Below, in pieces: positions 8,745 to 17,215 of a DNA stretch of 64,000 bases; within the stretch, counting starts at the first letter, position 1, and each line of letters opens with the position of its first letter. The position numbers and the translations under genes are program-made. The notes under the pieces were generated by a model. It ran no database searches. It worked only from the letters and a program-made list of their open reading frames with translations, and was not told the DNA's origin. This stretch comes from Taibaiella sp965229095 (GTDB taxonomy: Bacteria; Bacteroidota; Bacteroidia; Chitinophagales; Chitinophagaceae), in the NCBI GenBank assembly GCA_965229095.1, contig OZ245855.1, forward strand, positions 4,960,001-5,024,000. The letters run 5' to 3'.

Positions 8745-8777
8745 CGGAATTATTGCGGTTTTTTTAAAATGAAGGCG

Positions 8778-8809
8778 CAAAGTTCCGAAATGTGGCTAAC
8801 ATATGCAAA
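8778..8809 (-). promoter_or_regulatory. Promoter of purH
   Basis: Read on the minus strand: TTTG (8809-8806), 20 bases, then GAACTTTG (8785-8778), one base off TAnnTTTG. It lies 33 bases upstream of the chosen purH start. A near-palindromic motif (8816-8830) sits just upstream. Confidence 0.55.
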
Positions 8810-8815
8810 TCGTTC

Positions 8816-8830
8816 AACTTCCGGAAAGTT
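8816..8830. promoter_or_regulatory. Recurrent motif AACTTTCCGGAAGTT, copy 1 (upstream of purH)
   Basis: This 15-bp near-palindrome reads AACTTTCCGGAAGTT on the minus strand, 6 bases upstream of the purH -33 box. The identical 15-mer occurs at 9561-9575 in front of the HD-domain gene. Partial copies are at 8895-8910 and 27337-27348, also intergenic. It is a candidate protein-binding site; the regulator is unknown. Confidence 0.4.
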
Positions 8831-8916
8831 CCCTCGGCCGGTAAACGATAACTCCTGTAGCGCGAGGTTACCTTTGTTCCTCTTTTACCGGGAAAACTTT
8901 CCGGAAGGTTTCCCGG

Positions 8917-9393
8917 TTACGGTAAGGTTTGCACAATAGCCACGTCCATATGATCATTGGCCGTCGAATTGATTGTATAGCCTATCTGCGATGTAGGTGT
9001 CGGAGGGTTGGTACTGGGAACGCAGAGGATCGCCACATGCAGACCGTTAACATACATGGATCCGGGGTAAAACGAGGCCTCGAAGTTGTTGTAGGTATAA
9101 GGCCCCGACCAGCCGCTGGTGATCTGGTTGGCATTGTCTGCCGTTGCGATGAATACAGCGCCGGTATTGCTGCCTATAGCCGCCGATACCGTGACGCCGA
9201 AAGTAACCTTTGCCAGGCCGTTGCGCTGATACTGGGTATAGGTTGCGTCGAATATATCCCATTGGCTTCCGGAAGTGGTCAGGTTTTGGGCCTTTTCTTT
9301 GGGGGCATCGCTTGAAGGTGTGATTACGTGGTCCTTTTTACAGGCGGTCAACAGCAGGCTTGCGCAGGCCCACAGGGCCAGGTTCTTTTTCAT
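8917..9393 (-). CDS. Small lipoprotein of unknown function
   Basis: The 158-residue protein has a clear lipoprotein signal (MKKNLALWACASLLLTAC, lipobox LTAC), then a short charged and Ser-rich linker. I do not recognise the ~120-residue domain. It is Thr/Asn/Tyr-rich with alternating hydrophobic residues, which suggests an all-beta fold. It ends DHMDVAIVQTLP with no sorting domain. Its 3' end is flanked by a partial copy of the AACTTTCCGGAAG motif (8895-8910). It is probably surface- or periplasm-anchored. Confidence 0.65.
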   Translation of the reverse strand: MKKNLALWACASLLLTACKKDHVITPSSDAPKEKAQNLTTSGSQWDIFDATYTQYQRNGLAKVTFGVTVSAAIGSNTGAVFIATADNANQITSGWSGPYTYNNFEASFYPGSMYVNGLHVAILCVPSTNPPTPTSQIGYTINSTANDHMDVAIVQTLP

Positions 9394-9560
9394 GGTTTTT
9401 GTTTTTTTATGTTTGGTTAATAATGGGGACCAAATATATTCAATTATAGGGATTCATTGGAAATGTTCGGCCCCTTATGGCCTGTATCCTGATAATCAGT
9501 TAACCTTACTATACTATTTAAGAAACCGGGGAAAATCATGTTATGGCGCAATGGGGAAAT

Positions 9561-9575
9561 AACTTTCCGGAAGTT
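9561..9575. promoter_or_regulatory. Recurrent motif AACTTTCCGGAAGTT, copy 2 (at the HD-gene promoter)
   Basis: This is an exact copy of the 15-mer found upstream of purH. It overlaps the -33 region (TTTC, 9564-9567) of the HD-domain gene, so a protein bound here would compete with RNA polymerase. Confidence 0.4.
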
Positions 9576-9594
9576 GGCAAAACACCTACTTTTG
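9564..9594 (+). promoter_or_regulatory. Promoter of the HD-domain gene
   Basis: TTTC (9564-9567), 19 bases, then the perfect -7 box TACTTTTG (9587-9594). The start codon follows 7 bases later, so the 5' leader is very short. Confidence 0.6.
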
Positions 9595-9601
9595 CAGCCT
9601 T

Positions 9602-10813
9602 ATGCGTGGCAAAATAATCAACGATCCCGTGTACGGTTTTATCCGTTTTCCTGAAAGGGAGCTGATGCAGGTGATCGAACATCCCTGGTTTCAGCGGCTG
9701 AGACGGATCAAGCAGATGGGAATGGCACACCTGGTATATCCTGGTGCGGTGCATACCCGCTTTCATCACTCCCTGGGGGCGACCCACTTAATGGGTACGG
9801 CGCTTAATGAGCTGAAAAGCAAAGATATAGAAATCTGCAGGGAGGAATGTGTTGCCGCGAGGCTGGCTATCCTGATGCACGACATCGGCCACGGGCCCTT
9901 CTCGCACGGGCTGGAGCATACCATCGTACATGGTATCTCGCACGAAAGCATCTCCAAGCTAATTATGCAACGGCTGAACGAGGCCTTTGGCGGTACGTTA
10001 ACCGAAGCTATCTCCATTTTTGAAAATACACATCCCAAAACCTTCCTGCATCAACTGGTGTCGAGCCAACTGGATATGGATCGTATGGACTACCTCAACA
10101 GGGATAGTTTTTATACCGGTGTTTCAGAAGGGGTAATCGGGTACGACCGTATCCTCCAGATGCTTACGGTAAAAGACGGTGGCCTGGTGGTAGAAGAAAA
10201 AGGGGTGCATTCCGTAGAGAAATTCATTATTGCCCGGCGGCTGATGTATTGGCAGGTATATCTTCATAAAACAGTACTGGGCGCTGAACATCTGATTATT
10301 AATATCCTGCAGCGGGCCAAGCAACTGGCCCAGCGGGGCGCCGAGCTGTTTGCCACACCGGCTTTACATTTTTTTCTGTACGAAAAAATAACCGGTGACG
10401 ATTTTGTGTCGGAACCTGCTATCCTGGAAAGGTTTTGCCTGCTGGACGATTCGGATATCATGACTTCTATAAAGGTGTGGATCAACCATAAAGATCCTGT
10501 TCTTTCCCGCCTGTGTACGATGATGCTGGATCGCAGGTTGTACAAAGTAAGGTTGAGCACCCAACCGCTGGAGCAGGAATTCGAAAAAATGAAGCAAACC
10601 GTATTGGGTACCGGTAAAATGATGGAAGAAGAACTCCCTTTTTATCTTTTCCACGGCAGTACCAGCAACAATACCTACAACCAGCATGACGAACGCATCA
10701 ATATCCTGATGAAAACCGGGGAAGTCGTCAATATTTCGAGGGTGGATAATGCGCTGATCGGTTCCGAACTTACGGTACCCGTGGAGAAATTCTATATTTG
10801 CAGGATCGCATAA
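9602..10813 (+). CDS. HD-domain phosphohydrolase (SAMHD1/dGTPase-like)
   Basis: This is a predicted metal-dependent phosphohydrolase related to SAMHD1 and bacterial dNTP triphosphohydrolases; the substrate is not known from sequence. The 403 residues carry the HD-family signature in order: HTRFHHSLGATH (~50-61), the HDIGHGPFSH metal motif (~98-107), and the distal Asp in DMDRMDYLNRD (~160-170). An alpha-helical C-terminal region follows. The start is fixed by a promoter ending 7 bases upstream. It could act in nucleotide-pool control or phage defence, as relatives do, but nothing nearby shows this. Confidence 0.88.
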   Translation: MRGKIINDPVYGFIRFPERELMQVIEHPWFQRLRRIKQMGMAHLVYPGAVHTRFHHSLGATHLMGTALNELKSKDIEICREECVAARLAILMHDIGHGPFSHGLEHTIVHGISHESISKLIMQRLNEAFGGTLTEAISIFENTHPKTFLHQLVSSQLDMDRMDYLNRDSFYTGVSEGVIGYDRILQMLTVKDGGLVVEEKGVHSVEKFIIARRLMYWQVYLHKTVLGAEHLIINILQRAKQLAQRGAELFATPALHFFLYEKITGDDFVSEPAILERFCLLDDSDIMTSIKVWINHKDPVLSRLCTMMLDRRLYKVRLSTQPLEQEFEKMKQTVLGTGKMMEEELPFYLFHGSTSNNTYNQHDERINILMKTGEVVNISRVDNALIGSELTVPVEKFYICRIA

Positions 10814-10858
10814 ACAAGGATTGAAAAACAAGCTCGGCCACATTTAGGTACTGATGCT

Positions 10859-11026
10859 ATGTACTGTGTTGTTAACCAGTATGCTATGGGCGTAGGTGCA
10901 GCACAGGTAACCAGGCTGGGAAAAACGCTGCTGCTATGGTTTGCCCTGTTTCTCCTCGTGCTTGTGCTGACTGTCGTCAATATTGTGCAAAAGAACAGGG
11001 TGTTGAACGGATCACTTTCGGTGTAG
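10859..11026 (+). CDS. Possible 55-residue membrane peptide
   Basis: The 360-base gap between the HD gene and the DUF2071 gene holds one small frame, beginning at 10859 or at the in-frame ATG 10886. It encodes a short basic stretch, then one strong TM segment (LLLWFALFLLVLVLTVV), then VQKNRVLNGSLSV and a stop. The same frame continues after the stop with a further 34-codon frame (11048-11152, MLLAAEFDLLNILDG...). The two may therefore be halves of one broken membrane protein. I see no clear promoter or homology. Confidence 0.3.
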   Translation: MYCVVNQYAMGVGAAQVTRLGKTLLLWFALFLLVLVLTVVNIVQKNRVLNGSLSV

Positions 11027-11173
11027 GCGTCCTCATTATATATAAGAATGCTGCTGGCAGCAGAATTCGACCTGTTGAACATCCTGGATGGGTGTACAGG
11101 ACTTGCCGCCCTGGCCAGTGCAGGGTACGTATACCGGAAAAACAAAAAATAGCTTAATCGGATTATAGCCTAT

Positions 11174-11883
11174 ATGTCGGCAACTTTTCTTAAAGCGGAA
11201 TGGCGAAAACTGGCTATGGCCAATTATGCGATAGATCCCGGTGTGCTGGAAGCTTACCTGCCTTATAGAACAGAACTGGATTATTGGAATGGCACCTGCT
11301 ATGTGAGCTTGGTAGGCTTTATGTTTCTCGATACCAGGATAAGGGGGCTGCGTATCCCCTTCCATGTCAATTTCGGAGAAATAAACTTGCGGTTCTATGT
11401 AAAATATGCAGAACAGGGGGTATGGAAGCGGGGAGTTGTCTTTGTTAAGGAAATTGTTCCCAGAAGAGCACTTAGCTTGGTAGTCAATGTTTTATACAAA
11501 GAAAAATACGAAATCATGCCGGTGAGACACTTATGGCAATCGCAGGATGAGCACTGGGATATTACCTATAAATGGGGCAAAGGCCTGGGTAATGCGCTGA
11601 AGGTAACAGCAGGTAAGGACCCTGAGCCGGTAAAAGAAGGAAGCAAGGAAGCATTATTACAGAACATTACTGGGGATATACCAAGGTTACAAGCAGGAAA
11701 ACAGCGCAATATGAGGTGGCTCATCCACGTTGGGAGGTGTACCCGGTAAAAAAATATACGATTGATGTGGATTTCGGGAAAATTTACGGACCCGGATTCG
11801 CGTTTCTGAAAGAAGAACAGCCTTCATCGGTATTCCTTGCAGAAGGCTCGCCCATAACAGTAAAGAAAACCACAATCCTCTAA
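11174..11883 (+). pseudogene. DUF2071 (YqjF-like) family protein, frameshifted
   Basis: The first frame gives 191 residues (11174-11749) and looks like DUF2071, a family of unknown function of ~235 residues (start FLKAEWRKLAMANY; VSLVGFMFLDTR; VNFGEINLRFYVK). Near 11655 the match moves to another frame, EHYWGYTKVTSRK, which runs on to the stop at 11881-11883. Restoring one T at about 11653 gives AFITEHYWGYT, the family's usual core, and a full protein of ~236 residues. This is either a true frameshift or a base-call error in a T-run. The stop lies 12 bases before lpxD. Confidence 0.75.
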
Positions 11884-11895
11884 AATAAACAGTAC

Positions 11896-12948
11896 ATGAA
11901 ATTTACCGCAGCACAAATAGCTTCTTTGATCGGGGCCAGGGTGGAAGGAGATCCCGAAGTCGCTATATCCGATATCGCCAAAATAGAAGAAGGCCGGGAA
12001 GGCGCCCTTAGTTTTGTCGCCAACCCTAAATACGAACATTATCTCTACGAAACCGGGGCTTCGATCGTGATCGTGAACGAATCGCTGCAATTGGAAAAGC
12101 CGGTAAAGGCCACTTTGTTGCGTGTAGATGATGCTTATGCTGCTTTTGCTGCCCTCCTGGCAAAATACAATGAGCTTGTTTCGGCTGATGCTGCCAAAAA
12201 AGGGATCGAGCAACCCTCTTATATTAGTGAATCGGCGACATTAGGCGCTGATATTTATGTGGGTGCTTTTGCCTATATCGGCAATAAGGCCCGGATTGGC
12301 GACAGGGTTAAGATCTTTCCAGGAGCTTACATCGGTGACCAGGTAGTGATCGGGGATGATTCGGTGATCAATGCCGGTGTTAAAGTATACCATAACTGCG
12401 TTATCGGTCAGCGGGCGATCATTCATGCCGGTAGTATTGTCGGCGCCGATGGTTTTGGCTTTGCTCCCCTGGCCGATGGAACGTATAAAAAAATACCCCA
12501 GCTCGGTAATGTCGTGATTGAAGACGATGTGGAAATAGGCGCCAATACCACCATCGACAGGGCCACTATGGGGGCCACCCTGATCAAAAAAGGCGTGAAG
12601 CTGGACAACCTGATACAGATAGCCCATAATGTGGAAATAGGGGAAAATACCGTGATTGCCGCGCAAACGGGCATATCGGGTAGCACCAAAATAGGAAAAC
12701 AATGCCTGATTGGCGGACAAGTAGGTATTGTAGGGCATATACAAATTGCTGATAATACGCGCATTAATGCCCAAAGTGGCCTGTCCAAATCGATTACTGC
12801 GCCAGGTACTACCATCACCGGTTCACCAGCTTTCGATTATAAAAGTTCCTTGAAAAGTCAGGCAATTTTCAGAAATTTGCCCGAATGGGTGCAAAGGATC
12901 CAGCAATTGGAAGATAGATTGCCTGCAACTTTGGTTAAAGAAGGTTAA
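11896..12948 (+). CDS. lpxD: UDP-3-O-(3-hydroxyacyl)glucosamine N-acyltransferase
   Basis: LpxD adds the N-linked hydroxyacyl chain in lipid A synthesis. The 350 residues contain the N-terminal LpxD domain (~20-90, uridine-binding) and then a left-handed beta-helix of hexapeptide repeats (~105-320). The catalytic His is His244 in QIAHNVEIG. A C-terminal helix (EWVQRIQQLEDRL) closes the trimer. It heads the lipid A gene run lpxD, lpxC-fabZ, lpxA, the usual Bacteroidota order. Confidence 0.97.
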   Translation: MKFTAAQIASLIGARVEGDPEVAISDIAKIEEGREGALSFVANPKYEHYLYETGASIVIVNESLQLEKPVKATLLRVDDAYAAFAALLAKYNELVSADAAKKGIEQPSYISESATLGADIYVGAFAYIGNKARIGDRVKIFPGAYIGDQVVIGDDSVINAGVKVYHNCVIGQRAIIHAGSIVGADGFGFAPLADGTYKKIPQLGNVVIEDDVEIGANTTIDRATMGATLIKKGVKLDNLIQIAHNVEIGENTVIAAQTGISGSTKIGKQCLIGGQVGIVGHIQIADNTRINAQSGLSKSITAPGTTITGSPAFDYKSSLKSQAIFRNLPEWVQRIQQLEDRLPATLVKEG

Positions 12949-13078
12949 TACTATAATAATATTATCATTTGGTTTATCTTTGCCGACCTGTAAAACGGCC
13001 AGACCATTTTGCAGATACATTCATGGACAAGGCATTAACCAGATAATAATTTGTTGTGCCCTGTCGCTCAAATAAACA

Positions 13079-14536
13079 GTGATGGAGATAATAGCAAAGG
13101 GTAAATCCGAAAAAACGAAATCCGAACAAAAGGTAATGATGAAAGAATACCAACAGACATTGAAGGGGGAAGTATCGATCAGCGGGGTTGGGCTACATAC
13201 CGGTAAAGAAGTTACTTTGACCATGAAACCGGCCAACCCGGGATTCGGCATCCGCTTTCAGCGTATAGACCTGCCCGACCAGCCTGTGGTAAAAGCCGAC
13301 GTGGACTATGTTGTGGATACTTCGAGAGGAACTACCCTGGAGCATAACGGCGCCCGCGTGAATACCATAGAACATGTGCTGGCTGCGCTCGTAGGGATGA
13401 ATGTAGACAACGTGCTCCTGGAATTAAACGCTCCCGAAGTGCCTATCATGGATGGTAGTGCCCGCGAATTTATAGAGGCGATAGAGAGCATAGGAATACT
13501 GGAGCAGGATGCCAAAAAGATCTATTATGCCATAGACCAGAATATTCATTTTTACGATCCTGTAAAAAATGTAGATATGCTGGCTATCCCGGCCAACGAA
13601 TACCAGATCACCACCATGATCGACTTTAATTCGCCGGTACTGGGTACGCAACATGCAGCCCTGAAACAACTGAGCGATTTTAAACACGAAATATCCAGCA
13701 GCCGTACTTTCTGTTTCCTGCACGAACTAGAATTTCTGCTCGAAAATAACCTGATCAAGGGAGGCCAGTTGAACAATGCCATAGTAGTTGTAGATAAGAT
13801 TGTGAGCGATTCGGAACTGGAAAAGTTGGCGAAGGTATTTAATCAGCCCAAGGTAGAAGTAAAGAGCGAAGGGATATTGAACAATCTGCAACTGCACCAC
13901 CCCAACGAGCCGGCCAGGCATAAATTGCTGGATATAGTGGGCGACCTGGCCCTTACCGGTTACAACATTAAAGCACATATCATCGCCAACCGCCCGGGAC
14001 ATGCTACTAACGTGGAATTTGCCCGCAGGCTGAAACAATACATCAAAAAGAACAAACACCTTTCCGATATACCTACCTACGACCCCAACAGGCCGCCGGT
14101 GTACGATATCGTACATATCGAGAAATCCCTCCCGCACAAATACCCCTTCCTCCTGGTCGATAAGATCATTGATATGACCGATAAGGAAGTTGTAGGTATA
14201 AAAAACGTAACCTTCAACGAGCATTTCTTCCAGGGGCACTTCCCCGGGAACCCCGTTATGCCTGGTGTGTTGCAGATAGAGGCTATGGCGCAGGTAGGCG
14301 GGTTGCTAGCCTTGAACAATTATACCGACCCCGAAAACTACGATACCTATTTCCTGAAAATAGATAAAGTACGGTTTAAGCAGAGAGTAGTGCCCGGAGA
14401 TACGCTGATCCTGAAGCTGGAGCTGATCAACCCGATCAGGAGAGGCATATGTGAAATGCGCGGAACTGCTTATGTAGGCAATAAGATCGCCACGGAAGCA
14501 GAACTGGTGGCCCAGATTTTACCTAAACAGAAATAA
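13079..14536 (+). CDS. lpxC: Bifunctional LpxC deacetylase / FabZ dehydratase
   Basis: This is a fusion of the committed lipid A enzyme LpxC (Zn deacetylase) with FabZ, the 3-hydroxyacyl-ACP dehydratase, and is typical of Bacteroidota. LpxC covers ~20-310: SGVGLHTG, NTIEHVLAAL (Zn His ~98), HHPNEPARHKLLDIVGD (Zn His and Asp). FabZ covers ~330-485: LPHKYPFLLVDKI with catalytic His, then GHFPGNPVMPGVLQIEA with catalytic Glu. Two starts are possible. 13079 is given; 13139 (MKEYQQTLKG), with AAAGG just upstream, removes a Lys-rich extension of 20 residues and may be the real one. A TATCTTTG -7 box is at 12975-12982. Confidence 0.96.
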   Translation: MMEIIAKGKSEKTKSEQKVMMKEYQQTLKGEVSISGVGLHTGKEVTLTMKPANPGFGIRFQRIDLPDQPVVKADVDYVVDTSRGTTLEHNGARVNTIEHVLAALVGMNVDNVLLELNAPEVPIMDGSAREFIEAIESIGILEQDAKKIYYAIDQNIHFYDPVKNVDMLAIPANEYQITTMIDFNSPVLGTQHAALKQLSDFKHEISSSRTFCFLHELEFLLENNLIKGGQLNNAIVVVDKIVSDSELEKLAKVFNQPKVEVKSEGILNNLQLHHPNEPARHKLLDIVGDLALTGYNIKAHIIANRPGHATNVEFARRLKQYIKKNKHLSDIPTYDPNRPPVYDIVHIEKSLPHKYPFLLVDKIIDMTDKEVVGIKNVTFNEHFFQGHFPGNPVMPGVLQIEAMAQVGGLLALNNYTDPENYDTYFLKIDKVRFKQRVVPGDTLILKLELINPIRRGICEMRGTAYVGNKIATEAELVAQILPKQK

Positions 14537-14647
14537 AAAGGTGTTTTGTAACTGTTGTTGTCAAATGCACTTAAGGACAGGAATTATGACCCTGCCTTAT
14601 GATAACAGGAGTACAGGACGTTTAATATTAGCATCTAATACAGCTCA

Positions 14648-15451
14648 ATGATCCATCCATTAACCTACGTTCATCCTGAAGCTAAAATAGCGGATAATGT
14701 ACAGATTGACGCCTTCGCGGTAATACACAAAGATGTAGAAATAGGCGAAGGTTCCTATATTGCCTCCCATGTTACTATTATGGAAGGCGCGCGCATCGGC
14801 AAAAACTGCCGGATATTTCCCGGCGCTGTTGTAGCTGCGATACCGCAGGATCTGAAATACAAAGGTGAAAATACCAAAGTGATCATTGGCGATAATTGTA
14901 CTATCAGGGAGTGTGTTACCATCAACCGGGGGACCAGCGATAAAGAAGTAACCAGGATCGGCAACAACTGTTTGATCATGGCTTACTCGCACATTGCCCA
15001 CGATTGTATTGTAGGTAACAATTGCATTTTCTCCAACGATACCACGCTTGCCGGACATATTGTTATTGGCGACTACGTAACCCTGGCCGGGCTGGTGGCC
15101 GTACAGCAATTTGTACGCATCGGTTCGCACGCCTACGTAACAGGCGGCTCCCTGGTTCGTAAAGATGTTCCCCCTTATGTAAAAGCGGCCCGTGAGCCAT
15201 TGTCTTATGTGGGGGTAAACTCCGTAGGCCTTAAGCGTAGAGGTTACAGCACCGAAAAAGTGAACGGTATCCTCGACATCTTCAGGATACTGTATGTAAG
15301 AGGATATAATGTAGCCAAAGCCATGCGTATTATCGAAGCGGAGATCCCGGTTTCGGATGAGCGCGACGAAATACTTTCTTTTATCCGGGAATCGGGACGC
15401 GGTATCATGCGCGGCTATACCCGCAGAAACGGCAATGACGATCTCACTTAA
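14648..15451 (+). CDS. lpxA: Acyl-ACP--UDP-N-acetylglucosamine O-acyltransferase
   Basis: LpxA performs the first acylation of UDP-GlcNAc in lipid A synthesis. At 267 residues it is near the usual ~260. A left-handed beta-helix occupies ~1-190, with the catalytic His in MAYSHIAHDC (~122) and the NRGTS loop (~98). A C-terminal helical domain ends in the basic RGYTRRNGNDDLT. The last 17 bases overlap the start of the ABC ATPase gene, which implies coupled translation. Confidence 0.97.
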   Translation: MIHPLTYVHPEAKIADNVQIDAFAVIHKDVEIGEGSYIASHVTIMEGARIGKNCRIFPGAVVAAIPQDLKYKGENTKVIIGDNCTIRECVTINRGTSDKEVTRIGNNCLIMAYSHIAHDCIVGNNCIFSNDTTLAGHIVIGDYVTLAGLVAVQQFVRIGSHAYVTGGSLVRKDVPPYVKAAREPLSYVGVNSVGLKRRGYSTEKVNGILDIFRILYVRGYNVAKAMRIIEAEIPVSDERDEILSFIRESGRGIMRGYTRRNGNDDLT

Positions 15452-16061
15452 CCAGGTTGGTAAACGCTACCAGAGCCATTGGGTGTTTAAAGGTGTAGAT
15501 TATACTTTTGAACCGGGTAAGCAGTATGCCTTACTGGGCGCCAATGGCTCGGGTAAATCCACTTTGCTCCGTATCATCGGCGGCATGCAGCATGCCAGCA
15601 AGGGTAGCCTGGAATATACTGCCGGTGCTCAAAAGATAGCGGCCGACAAGGTATTTCACCAGATCAGCTATTGTGCGCCGGGCATGGACCTGATCGAGGA
15701 GATGAGCATCGAAGAATTCCTGCACTTTCATTTTACCTTCAAGAAAATAAGGCCTTCCTTTACCGTGGCTTCGGTGATTGCATTGATGGGGATGCAGGCT
15801 TCCGCCTCTAAATTTATCCATGAATGCTCTTCGGGTATGAAGCAAAGGGTAAAGCTGGCCCAGGCGTTTTTCTGCGACAGCCCTGTATTATTGCTGGATG
15901 AACCCTGCAGCAACCTTGACCTGCAAGGGGTGGCTATGTACCGGCAATGGCTGGAACAATACAGCGACGGCCGGCTGGTGATTATTGCTTCCAACGATGA
16001 AAGGGAGTACGAAGGTACACCGCCACACCATCTGATCACCGTGCAGGACTACTACAGTTAG
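15435..16061 (+). CDS. ABC transporter ATP-binding protein overlapping lpxA
   Basis: This is an ATPase subunit of an ABC transporter. I start at the ATG 15435, inside lpxA, because MTISLNQVGKRY is a normal ABC N-terminus; an upstream ATG (15357) would duplicate lpxA sequence. The 208 residues hold Walker A GANGSGKST (~35), signature SSGMKQR (~133), Walker B VLLLDEP (~154) and D-loop. The switch His is replaced: the text reads IIASNDE, with Asn at that position. There is no permease next to it. The small size and motifs resemble CcmA-like ATPases, and an unpaired ccmB is at 36.4 kb. A role in envelope lipid or heme export is only inference. Confidence 0.88.
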   Translation: MTISLNQVGKRYQSHWVFKGVDYTFEPGKQYALLGANGSGKSTLLRIIGGMQHASKGSLEYTAGAQKIAADKVFHQISYCAPGMDLIEEMSIEEFLHFHFTFKKIRPSFTVASVIALMGMQASASKFIHECSSGMKQRVKLAQAFFCDSPVLLLDEPCSNLDLQGVAMYRQWLEQYSDGRLVIIASNDEREYEGTPPHHLITVQDYYS

Positions 16062-17014
16062 CGGTACTGCAATTGCCGCAGGAATACGGAGCGCAGCGCC
16101 CCGTTGTAAAACACTTCTTTCTTTATCCAGTTACCTTTGTCGTCGTATTGATAACGGTTGGTGATCGTAGCTTCCTCGAGCGCCGAAAATACCTTTTCCG
16201 TAACCGGCTGGCTTTGGTCGTTATAGGCAAAGCTTTGGTATTCCGTTACCTCCCGGTTGGCATTGATTGTGTTTTGCTCCAATATCATTCCTTGTTTATC
16301 TTTTACCACAGATGCCCCGCTTTTCATTTTTCCATCGGGGCCGGTAACGGAATAACTTTCATTCAACAGTCCTTCCTTTGTTTGCTTGGCGCTGTAACGC
16401 CTTGTTTCTGCCAGCCGGTACTGATCGTCGAAATGCTGTGTTTCCAGCAACTGGTCGCCAGTGTATTTGTACTTGGTCATCGCTACCGGCATATTGCCTT
16501 TGTCATTTTTTCTCAGCGTAGCTACCTTGCCTCTTTTGTACACATAAGTCATTTTGTACTGCAGCTCACCCTTATCCTTAAATACGGAATAGTAATCCAT
16601 TTGGCCGTTCTTCCGGTAATGAAAGGCTACTGAATCCATTTTGTCTTTTTCTTTCCTGCTGAAAGCCGCTAGTTGCACTTTCCTGTAATAAAAATAGCTA
16701 TTGCTTTCCTGCAACGTGTTCTTCTTCTTTTCATCCTGTTCTGTAAGATGCAGGCTGAGCACCCTGCCTGCAGTGTCAAATACCATTTCCCTGCTGCTGC
16801 TGAGCCGGTAACTGCTGTCGGGGGTGAAAGCGGTGGTCGTACTATATAAAAGAGCAGCCAGCGGGGGCTGCCATTGCTTTTCTTCGACCCTGATCACCGC
16901 GCCGTTGAGGCCATAAAACCGGCGGTCGCATTGCTGTGGCAACTGGCCATATTCCTGGGCCATAACCGGTAAATACAAAACAGATAAACAAAGAGAAAGT
17001 CCCGACAAGCGCAT
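16058..17014 (-). CDS. Secreted protein with RHS/YD-like repeats, function unknown
   Basis: This 318-residue protein has a signal peptide (cleavage near VMAQE). The body contains irregular beta-hairpin repeats with pairs such as YRKNGQMDYYSVFKDKG, KYTGDQLLETQHFDDQYR and YQYDDKGNWIKKEVFYNG, similar to the YD/RHS or MORN-like repeats of other Bacteroidota exported proteins. There is no toxin domain or sorting signal. It is convergent with the ABC ATPase, and the stop codons overlap by 4 bases. It is likely periplasmic or on the outer surface. Confidence 0.65.
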   Translation of the reverse strand: MRLSGLSLCLSVLYLPVMAQEYGQLPQQCDRRFYGLNGAVIRVEEKQWQPPLAALLYSTTTAFTPDSSYRLSSSREMVFDTAGRVLSLHLTEQDEKKKNTLQESNSYFYYRKVQLAAFSRKEKDKMDSVAFHYRKNGQMDYYSVFKDKGELQYKMTYVYKRGKVATLRKNDKGNMPVAMTKYKYTGDQLLETQHFDDQYRLAETRRYSAKQTKEGLLNESYSVTGPDGKMKSGASVVKDKQGMILEQNTINANREVTEYQSFAYNDQSQPVTEKVFSALEEATITNRYQYDDKGNWIKKEVFYNGALRSVFLRQLQYR

Positions 17015-17158
17015 ATGCAGTATAAAGCAGTTTTTAATGATACAGGGGAATAACGGGAAAAAGCCGGTTTCAGTCTAAAGGCAAAGATAAAAAATATTTG
17101 CAGGGATGGCCCTTTTGACCGGGAAGTAATCAAATATCCAAAGGATAAAAGGAGCTAC

Positions 17159-17200
17159 AATCAAACAGCCGGACTTGTTGAAGCCCGGCTGTTTTGATTG
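17159..17200 (-). terminator. Terminator of the desaturase gene
   Basis: AATCAAACAGCCGG pairs with CCGGCTGTTTTGATT around an 11-base loop, 16 bases after the desaturase stop, with A/T-rich flanks. Confidence 0.7.
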
Positions 17201-17215
17201 TATAAAGAACCTTTT

